A stretch of DNA of 64,000 bases. Origin: Aurifilum marmelostoma (lineage: Eukaryota; Ascomycota; Sordariomycetes; Diaporthales; Cryphonectriaceae). Position 1 is the stretch's first letter; each line of letters opens with the position of its first letter. A model generated the notes under the pieces. The model had not been told where the DNA came from. It worked only from the letters and a program-made list of their open reading frames with translations, and did no database searches. Positions 23,301-33,993 of this stretch are shown here, piece after piece. The position numbers and the translations under genes are program-made. The DNA is taken from contig JAMXSV010000003.1 in NCBI GenBank assembly GCA_027559495.1, forward strand, positions 62,001 to 126,000. The letters are read 5' to 3'.

Positions 23301-25338
23301 GAAAGCAAGACGACACAGGCAGATCTAAAGGATCAGCTAAGGGTTATCCTGATTGGTGACCTGCCAAGCATATTTCAAAAAATATCTGAATTGTGTCTCT
23401 CCAGCAGGACTAGCGAACAGTGTCCGCCGCCCAAGCGAATCTACACCGCCTCGGTGAACCTACTTTAAACAGAGATTCCAAGATTTGGAAATGAATAGCT
23501 GCTAGGTTCATCGCCGCAGCAAACATATCTTATGCGCTCATCTTGGAGGAATGCGAGCAAGCTGGAAAGCTTTTGTATGTCCGGGACCGAGTTCCGCAAG
23601 TATTTATAGGCTGATGGGGTGGAAAATGAAAGATTTCCCAAGGGTTGGCATTCAGTGGTTGTTCCGTCGTGAAATCGATACGACTATATCCTCTTCTAAG
23701 CTAATTACACCTTGGGGGCATCAGATTTGTAATTTCGTTATGATCTTTCTCTTTGTTCGTCACCAGATCTAAGCCAACGATCTCCTAATACAAGTAGTAA
23801 CATGTATAACCATGTTCAGAAACTACGCAATTAGCCTTATGACTTGAGCAGACCAGGAAGTTAGTATCCGCTTACTCGGTGGTCAATACACGAAGCCTAC
23901 CTAATGCTAGATTCTTGATAGAGTGGCTACATAATCAAATTAGTCACCATATATTGGCCACAACAGTTTTAAGATGCTTGCAGAAAGGATTTCTGCCTCC
24001 CAGCAGGGGCGTACCTTTAATTCGGAATACCGCATATCAGGAGGAACAAGAGAGAGGGAGACGGAAGAAAAGGGCCGGTATACTTAGTCATCATTCCTCG
24101 AAAATGTGATTGCATACAGAGCTTTCCGATTCAAAGACTGATTCAAGCTCAAGAATAAAGCTTTGGGTACATCCATCGTAAAACTGTGAAGATTCTAAAA
24201 TCATATTTGAGTAATATGCGATAGCCGGCCGCCACATTTCCATGCTTAGCTCGAGGTTCGATCGTATAGCACCAAATCCAAGCCGCAGACAAAAGGGGTC
24301 AGGAGAGAACGAGTAATTCGGTATATTAAAGGTGGTATTTGTTTCCACTTCGACTTCCTTGCGTGAGAATCGACTTTCAGGTTATGTGGGACTGGTGTTT
24401 AATCATTCAGCAGGTGGCTGAAGTGCTTAAAGCGTACCAAAGCTAGATGTCAAGGCGGCGATTGGGTCCAATTCCCCGGAAGCCTCAGCCGCAACTAAGG
24501 GCCCCATTCCCTCCAGCGCCATTACAGTCTGGACTACCCAATAGTTCGTGACACTGTACAGAATGGAAGCAAGCTTGAATAAAATCATAAACACTAGCTC
24601 GACACTAATAGACCCGCAGGATAGCCGCGGATATCTGGCCAACCTCACATCAAATCTGCCCTACCTACGTAGATATGGAAACACGAAAGACCCATGTGAG
24701 GAGTCACCAGCCTCAGTGGAATTTTTTTTAATCTATTTCCCCTCTCTTTTGGTTTCCCGTTCAGACCACTTTCGCATCATGAAATGGGCTGAGCTGGAGC
24801 CCAGGACACCCTGGTGAAGCCGTATGAATTTGTCTATTGCAGTGAAGGTAATTCTAGCTACCCTGGAGACGCCTTCAAGACACCTAGAAGAAGCGCAAAC
24901 TGCAGCCAGTAATATGAGATGCAGGGCTCTCAGAACTCGTCCAAATAGGCATCCACTCCTCAGAAACGCACAGACTAGCAGGGACTTAATACTCTCTGCG
25001 CTCTCTGGCAATATGACTTGTAGTTTAGTCCCTGCAAGTGCCCGACAGGACTATATAAAGCTGACCCAGGAAACCATCGCCCATGACGATCGGCACCACC
25101 CGTCTTGGCTGGTCAACAAGCTTTCAAGGCTCCTTGAGGCCGTCCACTCTTTTCGCAAAGGTGCCTGGTTGACTGTGCGCTCTCTCATTTTCTCTCGCAA
25201 CAGCTCCAATCATTAATCTATATTAATTACTATACAGGGATTCACCCAATTGCCTGATTAAACTTCAAGAAAGCTGTGCGACAGCGTCCATTCCTTTTGC
25301 TTCTTGCCGATCGTTCTTTATAAAATCTTTGCATCATC
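20330..25338. other. 5-kb gene-poor region
   Basis: No confident gene. A palindromic C5G9 tract lies at 20399-20412. On the minus strand two frames (25011-24733 and 24648-24427) encode hydrophobic stretches such as VFMILFKLASILYS, but they have no clear junction or family. Base composition varies strongly, from AT-rich around 23.0-24.4 kb to more balanced near 25 kb. The last 120 bases are the promoter and leader of the large secreted-protein gene. Confidence 0.5.
20399..20412. repeat. C5-G9 homopolymer junction
   Basis: Five C residues directly followed by nine G residues. Part of a series of long C/G homopolymers between genes in this window; its length may be unreliable. Confidence 0.85.
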
Positions 25339-28300
25339 ATGCTTCGGAGGACCCTTATTGCGGTCCTTACCGCAACCTTCCTTGCTACTGGCTCCGGCTC
25401 TGCGGTCCTAGAGGGCAAGCCAGCCTGCAAGCCCAGATATCCGTCAAGTGCTGGCAACCTGGTATCCACCATTACTGCCAGTGGGGCCGTGGTGCCAACT
25501 CTGACACCGGGCTTGCCAATCTCTGGCATCGTGTCTGGGGGTAGCTCATCGGTCTCTCGCCGCCCTGTCGTCTCCGGTGGTGGTGGTGTTGGTGGTAATG
25601 GACTCACTACATCATCTTCTGGCGACTCTGTCACTTCCTCCGGCTCGCCTATGAATCGGCCCTCTGGATCTGGGCGCGTCTCTGGACACGCTTCGGGATC
25701 CGATTCGGGCTCTCCATCTGCTACCACCACCAGCCGTCCCCCAATTGGCCATGCTGTTGCTCCCAGCAATTCAACTCACGCTTCGGGATCAGCACATGTA
25801 TCTGGACATGCTTCAGGTTACCCTTCTCTTCATGTTTCCGGGTCCGGTCCTATTTCTGGGCCCGTCTCCGGCTACCCTTCCGTGACTCGCCACCCAGTCT
25901 CCGGGCTGCCTGCGGCTTCTATGACGGGTTCGGCTTCGGGAGCCACCTCAACTGCATTCTTTATCCGGGCCGAGGGTACTCAGGAAAGCTCGGTTGATGG
26001 CTTTTACCTGACTCTTGTCTCCAATGGCGACGGCACCTACCATGGAGAGTTCAGGGCCAGCATAGCCACTGCCCAACAGTTCGTTCTCCGCTCTGACGGC
26101 TCGCTCGCTACTGTGGATGGCCATTTGGTTGCGGTCGTGGCCTATCAAAGATCCGAGTCTCTTGACAACCAGCTTTTCGTCCCGGCTTCTGCTATCGACG
26201 AAACTGTCAGCGTTTCTGGACGCCGTTCTCGTCAGACTGGCATCCAGTATTACGAGGATGTGTGTGTTGCCAATGATGATGCCATACTGACCTGCAACCT
26301 ACCTGTGTGGCCCTCTGGAATCTTCCAAGTGCCTCAAGTCGGCATCATCCTTGAGATTGGCAGCCAGAATCAGGGCTCTGAGCTGGTTCTGTACATTATT
26401 CCCGCGGGCTCTGCTGTCAAGACAAGCACTGCTTCTTCTTCCACTTTAAGGTCCACCTCATCATCCATGACATCTCTCGCCAGCTCAGCATCGCCCACTT
26501 CTTGTGGTCCACCTGGCCCGACTCTGCTGCCTGTGGCCAACACGGATATTGACAGATCTTCCATGTCAAACCTGGAACCGTCCATGGACACTACTCTCAA
26601 CTACGCTGAGGCTTACCCTGGAACCCAGGCGTTGTCCCTGTATCTCACCATGGCGTATAAACAGGTCACTCTCGAGAACTCTGATCTCATCTCTGTGACT
26701 TGCTCTGGTGAGAACCTGATCGTTACGGCAAACAACAACGATACGCAGCAGTATATCATGAGTACATGGGGCTCTGCCAACCTTGTCCTGTTCACCAACA
26801 CAGCCAGCTGCAACAATGCCACGTCTCGAGGTGTCTACTTCGTCAATGGTGCCTTTGCTACCAGGGGAACTCTGGACGTTACCTTTGTGGTGGCCTCGAC
26901 CGATTTTGGCAGTGTTTCTGAGGCTATTGCCATCAAATACGGCTCTGTCAACTACCCAAGCGCTGCCCTCAGTCAGGCTGCATCGTCCACAGCGTCGTAT
27001 ACCTCAACATGTTCCGAGACCGGTTCTCCTCTGCCAACTGCCTCCATGGTCACGGATTCGTCTGTGCAGATGGACCAGAATTCTATTAACTATTATCTGG
27101 CACTCAAGGCTGCCGTCCAGTACGACAGTGACGGCAACATCATCGGCCACCCATCCAACCCCACAAATCTCACCGTCCCTGTTGCCTCTTTTGACCCCAC
27201 CAACACCACGGAGCAGGCCGCTCTTGAGCAGGCCCTGGAGGATATGGGCTTGTCCCCACCTTCTTCTCTGGCCAGCGAGGCCGCTCAGGCTCTCCAGAGC
27301 TCCCAGAGTTCCAGCAGCAGCAGCTCCGGCACATGCAATGCCGCCGTCTCGAAGAAGAAGCGGGGTCCTACTCCAACGGTTCCGGGTGCTGGCCTCAAAA
27401 AGCGTCTGACCTGGGATCAATTCACGGACTACGCCTGTGACGACGATGTGGATGACATGCTCGGTATCTTCGGAGAGGATGTCGAGAATGGAGTCGAAGC
27501 TGCATGTGGGATCAATGACCTGGCTGAGAACGGTGATTCACTAAAGTGCCTGTTCAGCAACTGCTGTAAGTGTTTTGCAACGAATTACTCCTCTTTTGCT
27601 TTCCTAGGAGAAAAAAGAAAAACAGTGGAAAGATCACTGACGAAGGAGTGACAAAGATACCACCACGACGATCATTACTTACTACACGCCCCCTCCAGCT
27701 ACCAAGTACGACTTTGACTACTCTTGGAATGTTCAATTCCCTCCCATTGAACAGGACGTCGTGTATGATCAAGGCAACACCGTCTCTTGCGTCAACTGCG
27801 GCTTCTCCATCTCCAACCTTGAATTCTCGGGCGAAATTATCATCAACATGACTGCCGGGACAATTGACGAGGCCAAAATTTCGGCCGATATGAGCGGTGT
27901 TGCCACCATGATCGCTGGTATTGACTCCAGCGATGCCTGGTCGGGAAATTGGAACTACATCTACTCGACGACGACACTTGATGCCATCACCCTCGATAAC
28001 GCCTTCAAGATTGTCCCAACAATACTGTACGGCATTGGCATCAACTACGAAACCGACTCGGCCGTGTCGACGTCAGGCGGTGCGCAGTTCACTCTGGACA
28101 ATGCGCAAGTGAGCATGGATCTCCTCACGTCGACGATCACCTCCAAGTCCAACTGGCAGCCATCCATCGTCTTCACGAACCCAAGTTTCACAACCGGCGC
28201 CAACATCCAGCTGACTCCATATATGCGATGGGCTGTCGAACTTAGCGTATCAATTTTTGGCGTGACTTTCCTCTCTCCCAGAATCACATCCGAGACAGTG

Positions 28301-29695
28301 GTTGGTCTTGACTCGACCTACTCTTTCGAGGCTACCTCATCCTGTCCTGCAGATCGCCTGGGAGTCACCTCGTATGTGAGCACGACAAACTCTATGTCAG
28401 ATGGCAGCAGCGCCGCGCAGTCTCTATATGCTGCTCAGACGTACGGCAATACGCAGTGCTTCGACGTGCCGAGTAACCAGCCATCTCCAGAAGAGATTGT
28501 CGAGCTGGCTGCCTCGGGTGGAGCATTTTGCACGAGTTACATCAACTACAACCCTGCAACGGTCTACTCCTGGACTACCAGCACGTCGACTGCGCCAAGC
28601 AGCACATTCCACAGCTCGACCACGACAGTCACTGTCACAAGCACCCCTACCATAACCCTGTCACCCACAGAGGTCATCACCACCTGGCTAGGCCCTTACA
28701 CCGAGTACGCCACTACGGTAACTGCCGACACAACTATTGCTACCGTCTACTCTATGGATTCGTCACTTCTCAAGCGTGGTTTCGTGGGTAAGGAACCACC
28801 ACTGCCCGCTCTTACTGCCGGCCCCGTCCTTGGTGCGGATCAGACTGCTGCGATTCAGCGCCGTGCCGTCGCGACTCCTGCTGTAGCAGCGTCCTGGTCT
28901 GCGTCTGAGATCTCATATGCCTGTTCCCAGGTGGCAACGGGCAAAGTGACCATGACCTCAACCCAGGGTGTGACAGTCACGTCTGGCGTGAAGACTGATG
29001 TCCTGACCATCACTGCAAATGCCGATGGCCCCGTGCAGACTGTCACCTCCACGCAGACCTCATACGTCTATGGTGGCGTATCCATCACCACTGTTGCCGC
29101 GACCGCAACTTCTACACCCATGAGTTGTCCGTTTGAGAACGAAGTTCCCTCTTGCGGTTGCATGGTCGTCACACTGCACGGGGCATCCTACATGGAGGGC
29201 CTGCAGCTGCGATATGATGGTTTCACATCCAGCCCTGCCGCCATCCCGAGCGACGACTACTCTGGCTACATCTGGTACCTCAGCAGCCGTGGCTGGCTGA
29301 CGACACTCACATGGGATTATGGCGCGTCTTACCCGTCGTTCTTGGGCGGATATACCCACTCGCCTATGGAGGCCATGAACTACTACAGCGCCGACATCTC
29401 AGACCAGTTCTTCGAGCCCGCCGTGTGCACCAAGGATCCCTCGACTATGACCCTCGATTGCAAACTGGCTGGTTACGGTCCAATGTACGCACAGCCCGAG
29501 TCTGTGGCCACGTCGACCTTGTACGACAATCCTGAGGAGGACGAGTACTTCGACTATGGCATAGACATGCCCAAGTACATCGATGCACAGGTCCAGATTC
29601 CTTACTGGACTTTGGGCCAGAATATGACGGGCTACACGCCGCTGACGCTGAGTTACGAAGAGATTGACTGTCTCTGCAACGCATGGATTCCGTAG
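25339..29695 (+). CDS. Large secreted surface protein, DUF7029/DUF7223-like
   Basis: Predicted secreted or cell-wall-associated protein of 1421 residues. Exons are 25339-27565 and 27657-29695; the GTAAGT...AAAG intron joins LFSNC to YTTTTIITYYTPPP. The N-terminus has a signal peptide (about residues 1-22). Residues about 60-205 are Ser/Gly/Pro-rich with imperfect VSGHASG/GPVSG repeats, a likely O-glycosylated stalk. A beta-rich module follows (about 210-365), then a Ser/Thr linker, a module resembling fungal DUF7029 (about 410-535, TTLNYAEAYPG onward), a Ser-rich linker with two dibasic or polybasic sites (KKKRG, KKR; possible Kex2 cleavage), a module resembling DUF7223 (about 755-1000, with paired Cys CVNCGF), Thr-rich linkers with KR/RR sites, and a Cys- and Tyr-rich C-terminal module ending CLCNAWIP. 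No GPI signal is visible. Function unknown; domain names are by memory of the pattern. Confidence 0.88.
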
Positions 29696-30231
29696 ATGTT
29701 GATGGGCGGTGATGGCGGTCCCGGATGGGAGGATCCCCTGAAGGTGGTAGGACAACCAGAGGTCGGGAGTATTCAGAATCATCTCGATCTCTGTCAAGTA
29801 GTCGCTGGCCATATTTCGTGTCTATAGTTTGAACATTGCTCCGTCAATTTCGGCCAAAAGTATGGACACCCGCTAGATTATCCTAAATAATACCTTTTAA
29901 TGTCAATGCCCGTTACTTTCTCTGCCGAATCTTCCTTCGCATTATAAAATAAGTCTTGTTGATATCCTCGATAAACCCACTAGCTTTTCATTTCCAATTG
30001 TGCCATGATTTAATGAAAGCAAACAATGAGACACGTCTTTCCTGATGATATGCAGCGACCCTTTTTGCGTCCAGCGACCCCACATTTCCAACTCGCGTAT
30101 GATACTTCACACCAGAATGTTCGACCATTCCTGCTGAGTGCCTCATGCTGACAACGACCTGGTAATGCTCAGGGATTGTTGGCGACTATGATTATCCCCC
30201 AGCAGCCGTCAACAGCTGTTCGTCCCTTCGC
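29696..30231. other. Intergenic between converging genes
   Basis: 3' ends of the large secreted-protein gene (plus) and the GPI-type protein gene (minus) face each other. The minus-strand frame at 29812-29399 overlaps the coding end and is a shadow. No gene or structured element seen. Confidence 0.6.
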
Positions 30232-30774
30232 CTAGATCTGGAGAGCGCCAAAGAGCACCGAAGTGACTAAGAGCGCAGAGACAGTCACACCGCTCAAGGT
30301 TAGGCCTATGCCAGAGGGACCGGCCCGAGGTGCTGCATTGGAGCTGCTCGTTGACGACGAAGACGACGAGCTCCCACTCGCGGAGCTTCCACCGGTGCTC
30401 TTGCTGCTGCTCGCGGTGACGACCACGCTCGCACCGCTCGCAAGCGTGTCACTGGCCGTCGCAGTCGCAGTCGCGTTGCCTGTGCCGCTGCAGAAGACGT
30501 CTTGAGGGAGGGCGCCATCGCTCTGCAGGCAATCCGCTAGGCCTGTAACGTTCTGGCCTACCGCAAGGCAGTAGAGGCCGCAATTGTTTCCGTAGGCGAC
30601 AACGTCGGCCTCTTTGCAGCAGTCCGTCATAATGTCTGTATGATTCCCACCGTATGGCAGTGCACATGCGGCATCCTGGACAGGAATCTCGTAGAGGTAC
30701 ACGCCGCAGCCCGTAGCGCTGGCGCTGGCCGCGGCCGAAGTTGCAGTTCCAGTTGGGGTAGCGGTGGACGACAT
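30232..30774 (-). CDS. Small Cys-rich GPI-anchor-type protein
   Basis: 180-residue intronless frame. After a Thr/Ala/Ser-rich start, a compact Cys-rich module (about residues 22-95) contains GCGVYLYEIPVQDAACALP, DCCKEADVV and NNCGLYCLAVGQ, with eight or more Cys and N-glycosylation sites (NHT, NVT, NAT). A long Ser/Gly/Thr linker (about 100-150) leads to a C-terminal hydrophobic tail (LTLSGVTVSALLVTSVLFGA) like a GPI-attachment signal preceded by small residues. The oddity is the N-terminus: beginning MSSTATPTGTATS, it has no hydrophobic signal peptide, and no upstream exon supplying one is evident. Either a first exon is missing from my model or the protein uses only its C-terminal segment as a membrane anchor. 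Surface role inferred, function unknown. Confidence 0.82.
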   Translation of the reverse strand: MSSTATPTGTATSAAASASATGCGVYLYEIPVQDAACALPYGGNHTDIMTDCCKEADVVAYGNNCGLYCLAVGQNVTGLADCLQSDGALPQDVFCSGTGNATATATASDTLASGASVVVTASSSKSTGGSSASGSSSSSSSTSSSNAAPRAGPSGIGLTLSGVTVSALLVTSVLFGALQI

Positions 30775-31872
30775 TTTGTGTGATATTGATATTGTGATTG
30801 TGCACTCTGATACTTGGCGAATATTTGAGGTTCTCTCTCAACTGGAAAATCGGAAAGGCAATCTTGCGCGTATGACACAGGAGAATGGGTGGCGGATGTT
30901 TTTGGTGTTTGGGCGCACGTCGGCTGTCAGCTCATCAAATATTGTTTATTCCCCCTGATATATGTAGGACTTTAGATCGGCACGGGCTGGGATCCAGGGC
31001 CAGGTCAGGGTCACAAGATCCCTCTGGTTGGCTCCCTGGCTCCGTGACCAAGCCAGCCAACAAACACAGCTCATTTATCCCGAAACGTGGCGCCACCCTC
31101 ATTGAACCCATGTGTCAAAGGAGCTCGTATTCATTTCTGGCGATGACGTTGATGTTTTTTCCGAGCCCGACTTCCGACTTGTTTGGTCGAAAATTTCCAT
31201 CCTGCGGCAATCTGCTAGCGACAGCCTCAGTGGACTTCACAGCCGAGTTCCCCATGCAATCGCTGTACGGAGCACTCGTGCTGTGGATTTGGACCCGGAG
31301 CTACCCGTGCTTCCAACTGGACGACTGCATCCCTGCTTGCCAACTCCTTCCTCCCCCTCACTGCAGCAGAAACGCTCAGCAGCTCCTTCAGCGCGGAATG
31401 ATGACAGCTCCAACCGGTGCCGCATTCATAGGATATATTGCTTTGACAACAACCATAGTGTAAATATCCTGGGCGGTATGTCGTGGGTAAGGATTATCGC
31501 CTATGCCCTTGTTTCCAATGCAGGCTGTAAGAAGTAGAAGATGCCCTAGAGATCTGAACATGTCGGTAGTCCAGCCTCAACGCATTTTCAATGCTGCGGT
31601 CTTTTTTTTTTTTGTCTTCTTGTTTTCCCCCACTTCTTTTTGTTTTTCCCCCCCCCCCCCCCCCCCCGAGAGAGAAGGCGCCGTTAAAGAGGATTTGAGG
31701 AGATTCCACTTTTATGGGCTGAGAAGACAACACACAGACCGCCAAGCAGGACAATTCATGCAGCCATCTAGAGTTCTCCACCGCCGAGAAACACAACGTC
31801 GCCGCCAAGCACAGTTGGTCAGCAAGAACCGAGCAGGAAGACATACCCGCCTGCTGTTCAATGAATCCCACA
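30775..31872. other. Intergenic with homopolymer tracts
   Basis: About 1.1 kb with no convincing gene. It contains the promoter of the GPI-type protein (minus), then sequence with a 192-codon plus-strand frame that does not resemble a protein, a T12 run and a C20 run (listed separately), and the 3' region of PIG-A. The 170-codon minus-strand frame across 32006-31494 overlaps PIG-A and the C20 run and is not credible. Confidence 0.55.
31602..31667. repeat. T12 and C20 homopolymer tract
   Basis: Twelve T residues at 31602-31613, then a T/C-rich spacer, then twenty C residues at 31648-31667. Read on the minus strand this is a G20 run about 200 bases past the PIG-A stop codon, possibly within its 3' UTR or terminator region. 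Such runs can form G-quadruplex structure and are prone to length error. Confidence 0.9.
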
Positions 31873-33434
31873 TCATCGGCCTTTCCTTTGCTTCTCTTTG
31901 GAGTCCTCGACAAGGATCTTTCGCGGCCACTCAGCGGCAATATCAATGTCTTCCCTGGGAGCAACCCACTCGAGGAAGAGGAAAAAGATGTAATCAATGA
32001 CAACACACAGGCAGAACAGCTTACCGGCCCAGATGCCGCAGCCGTAGTAGCGCTTGAGTCGATCGATCAGCGCAAAATCCCTCTGGATGCCGCCTCTGCC
32101 CCGCGTGCCGGTCGCGCCCATGCTGACGGCATTGTAGAACTCGGACTCGTCAATATCGCCCGAGATGCCCTTGTACACCCGCTCGGTGCGCTTGGCGATG
32201 TCTGTCCAAGAGTACATCTTCTTGATCTCGTCATGAAAGCGCTCTGTGCGTACTTTGTTGGCCCGGATGTCGGCGATGGCCTTGCCCGTGGCGGCAACAA
32301 TGTCGTCCTCCTCTGGCTTGGCAAACTGTGTCATGTAGCCAGGAAGCACCTCAGGGATGCCACCGACCTGAGTACAGACGACGTATAGCCCGCAGCTGGC
32401 GGCCTCGACGATGACAGTACCGAAAGCCTCCGTGAGGGAGGGATGTAGATAAATATGACCCCGAACCATGACATCGCGGACCTCCTCGTGCCGGACGGAG
32501 CCGAGCATCTCCACACGGTCCTGCAGTACATTCTGCTCGATCATCTGGTCCAGGTCGATGGCCTTAGGTCCAGAGCCGGCGATGATGAAGCGTGTATTGG
32601 GGTGGCTCTCGAGTATGCGGGGTATGGCGGCCACCAGGAGGTCTGTCCCCTTGTTGTAGAACAGACGTGAAATGACAACAATGGTGACTGTGTCGTGCGG
32701 CCCCAATCGGTGAGCTGGGACAGGATAGTGGTCGTTGGTGTAGTTGCCGCTCCCAGGACCTTCAGACGAGTGATCAAGAGGTCTGAAGTTGTCAGCCACG
32801 ACGGCATTCGGGATGACAGAGACCATCAGAGGGTCGAGCGAGGCACGTAGGACCGTGTTCTCCTTGCTGTAAAGATTATCTGAAGTTAGCCAGGCCCTTG
32901 TGTGATGTCCATGAAAGTATCCTCTTGGTGAGTATGCAGGAGGGTCTCTTGCCTCGTATTGCTGACACATATGACATGATCCACATCACTGAGAGTGAAT
33001 TTGAGCAGCTTGTTGGTGAGGATGCTGGCAGCGTCTGCAAAGCCAAACAGAGAATGGTCAGTGAAGACGGTACGGATGCCCATGGTCCGGGCATGCAGCG
33101 TTGCCTCCCAACACAGGCTGCTGAGAGAGGCATGGCCGTGCACGATGTTGATCTGTTCTCGAATTATGATATTGCGGAATATTGGAAAGAAGGAAAAGAC
33201 GGTGGGCAGAGTGGCAGAGCGATAGATGACCCAGAAGGGCACGTAGTAGACCTTGAGGCCATTGGTCAGGTAGCGCACACCTTTGCGGTCATCGTAGGCA
33301 TGAGTGATGACCACCACCTTGTGGCCGCGGTCTATGAGCCGCTGTGACAGCTGGTAGATGTGGCTCTCGACTCCTCCTGGCTGGGGAAAGAAGAAGTCGC
33401 TGACCATAGCGATGTTGTAGGTTGGCTTCGTCAT
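31873..33434 (-). CDS. GPI3: PIG-A/GPI3 N-acetylglucosaminyl transferase subunit
   Basis: Catalytic subunit of GPI-GlcNAc transferase, which adds GlcNAc to phosphatidylinositol on the cytosolic face of the ER, the first step of GPI-anchor synthesis. 491 residues; minus-strand exons 33434-32953 and 32866-31873. The N-terminal PIGA domain starts [20 protein letters not shown]; the GT4 glycosyltransferase domain has [14 protein letters not shown] and the EX7E motif in [14 protein letters not shown], then [13 protein letters not shown]-terminal membrane helix ([19 protein letters not shown]) follows [11 protein letters not shown]. The single intron has a GC donor (GCAAGA) and ACAG acceptor; no GT donor lies between VSNT and the next stop, and the GC-AG join gives [17 protein letters not shown]. 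It is divergent from DBP6 with 559 bp between starts. Confidence 0.96.
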
Positions 33435-33993
33435 CTTGTTTGCGTGCGTTGTGGACCTCGTGATTCAGAGTGCAGATTTTACACCCATGCAAACGTGTCT
33501 CGAGTCCTATTAAGTACTATATGAATGCCATAGGGGGGCTCGTCTGGAGCTGGCCGCTGCGACGTGTTTGTGCGCGCAGGGAAATGAGAAAAAAGGGGAT
33601 GATGCTGCTGCCGCTTGTTGTTGTTTGTTGCCAAATCAGTGAAATGAGGCCTGAATCAATGCAGTGCATCAAGTACTAACGTACTGTAATTTACAGTACG
33701 ATGGTGCCGGAAATACAGGGGTGTGCACAGCGATTGCTCACTACAGTTACCACTTCTGCCACTGGAACGTCCAAAGCCTGGGCACTAAACATACAGAGAC
33801 GATAACCATTCAGGCCATCCTGATAAGAAAAAGCGGTCGATCCCCTGGCAGCGGCAGAATCCGCATCCGCCAAAAAAAATCATGGGCAGCAGTAGAACAG
33901 TTACCTACATACAGCCCGACCAAACATTAATCATGACGTCTGATCCAGACTCTGATACAGACTCCCTGGAAAGAACAGATCGGTAACTTCAAC
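33435..33993. promoter_or_regulatory. Divergent PIG-A/DBP6 intergenic promoter
   Basis: 559 bp between the start codons of PIG-A (minus) and DBP6 (plus); it must contain both promoters. A short palindrome, AACGTACTGTAATTTACAGT, sits around 33680-33699 with inverted halves ACTGTAA/TTACAGT. No classic TATA box was recognised. Inference from layout only. Confidence 0.55.

Noticed and set aside
31494..32006. 170-codon minus-strand frame over the C20 tract
   Set aside because: It overlaps the PIG-A 3' end in another frame and includes a poly-Gly run from the homopolymer; a shadow frame.
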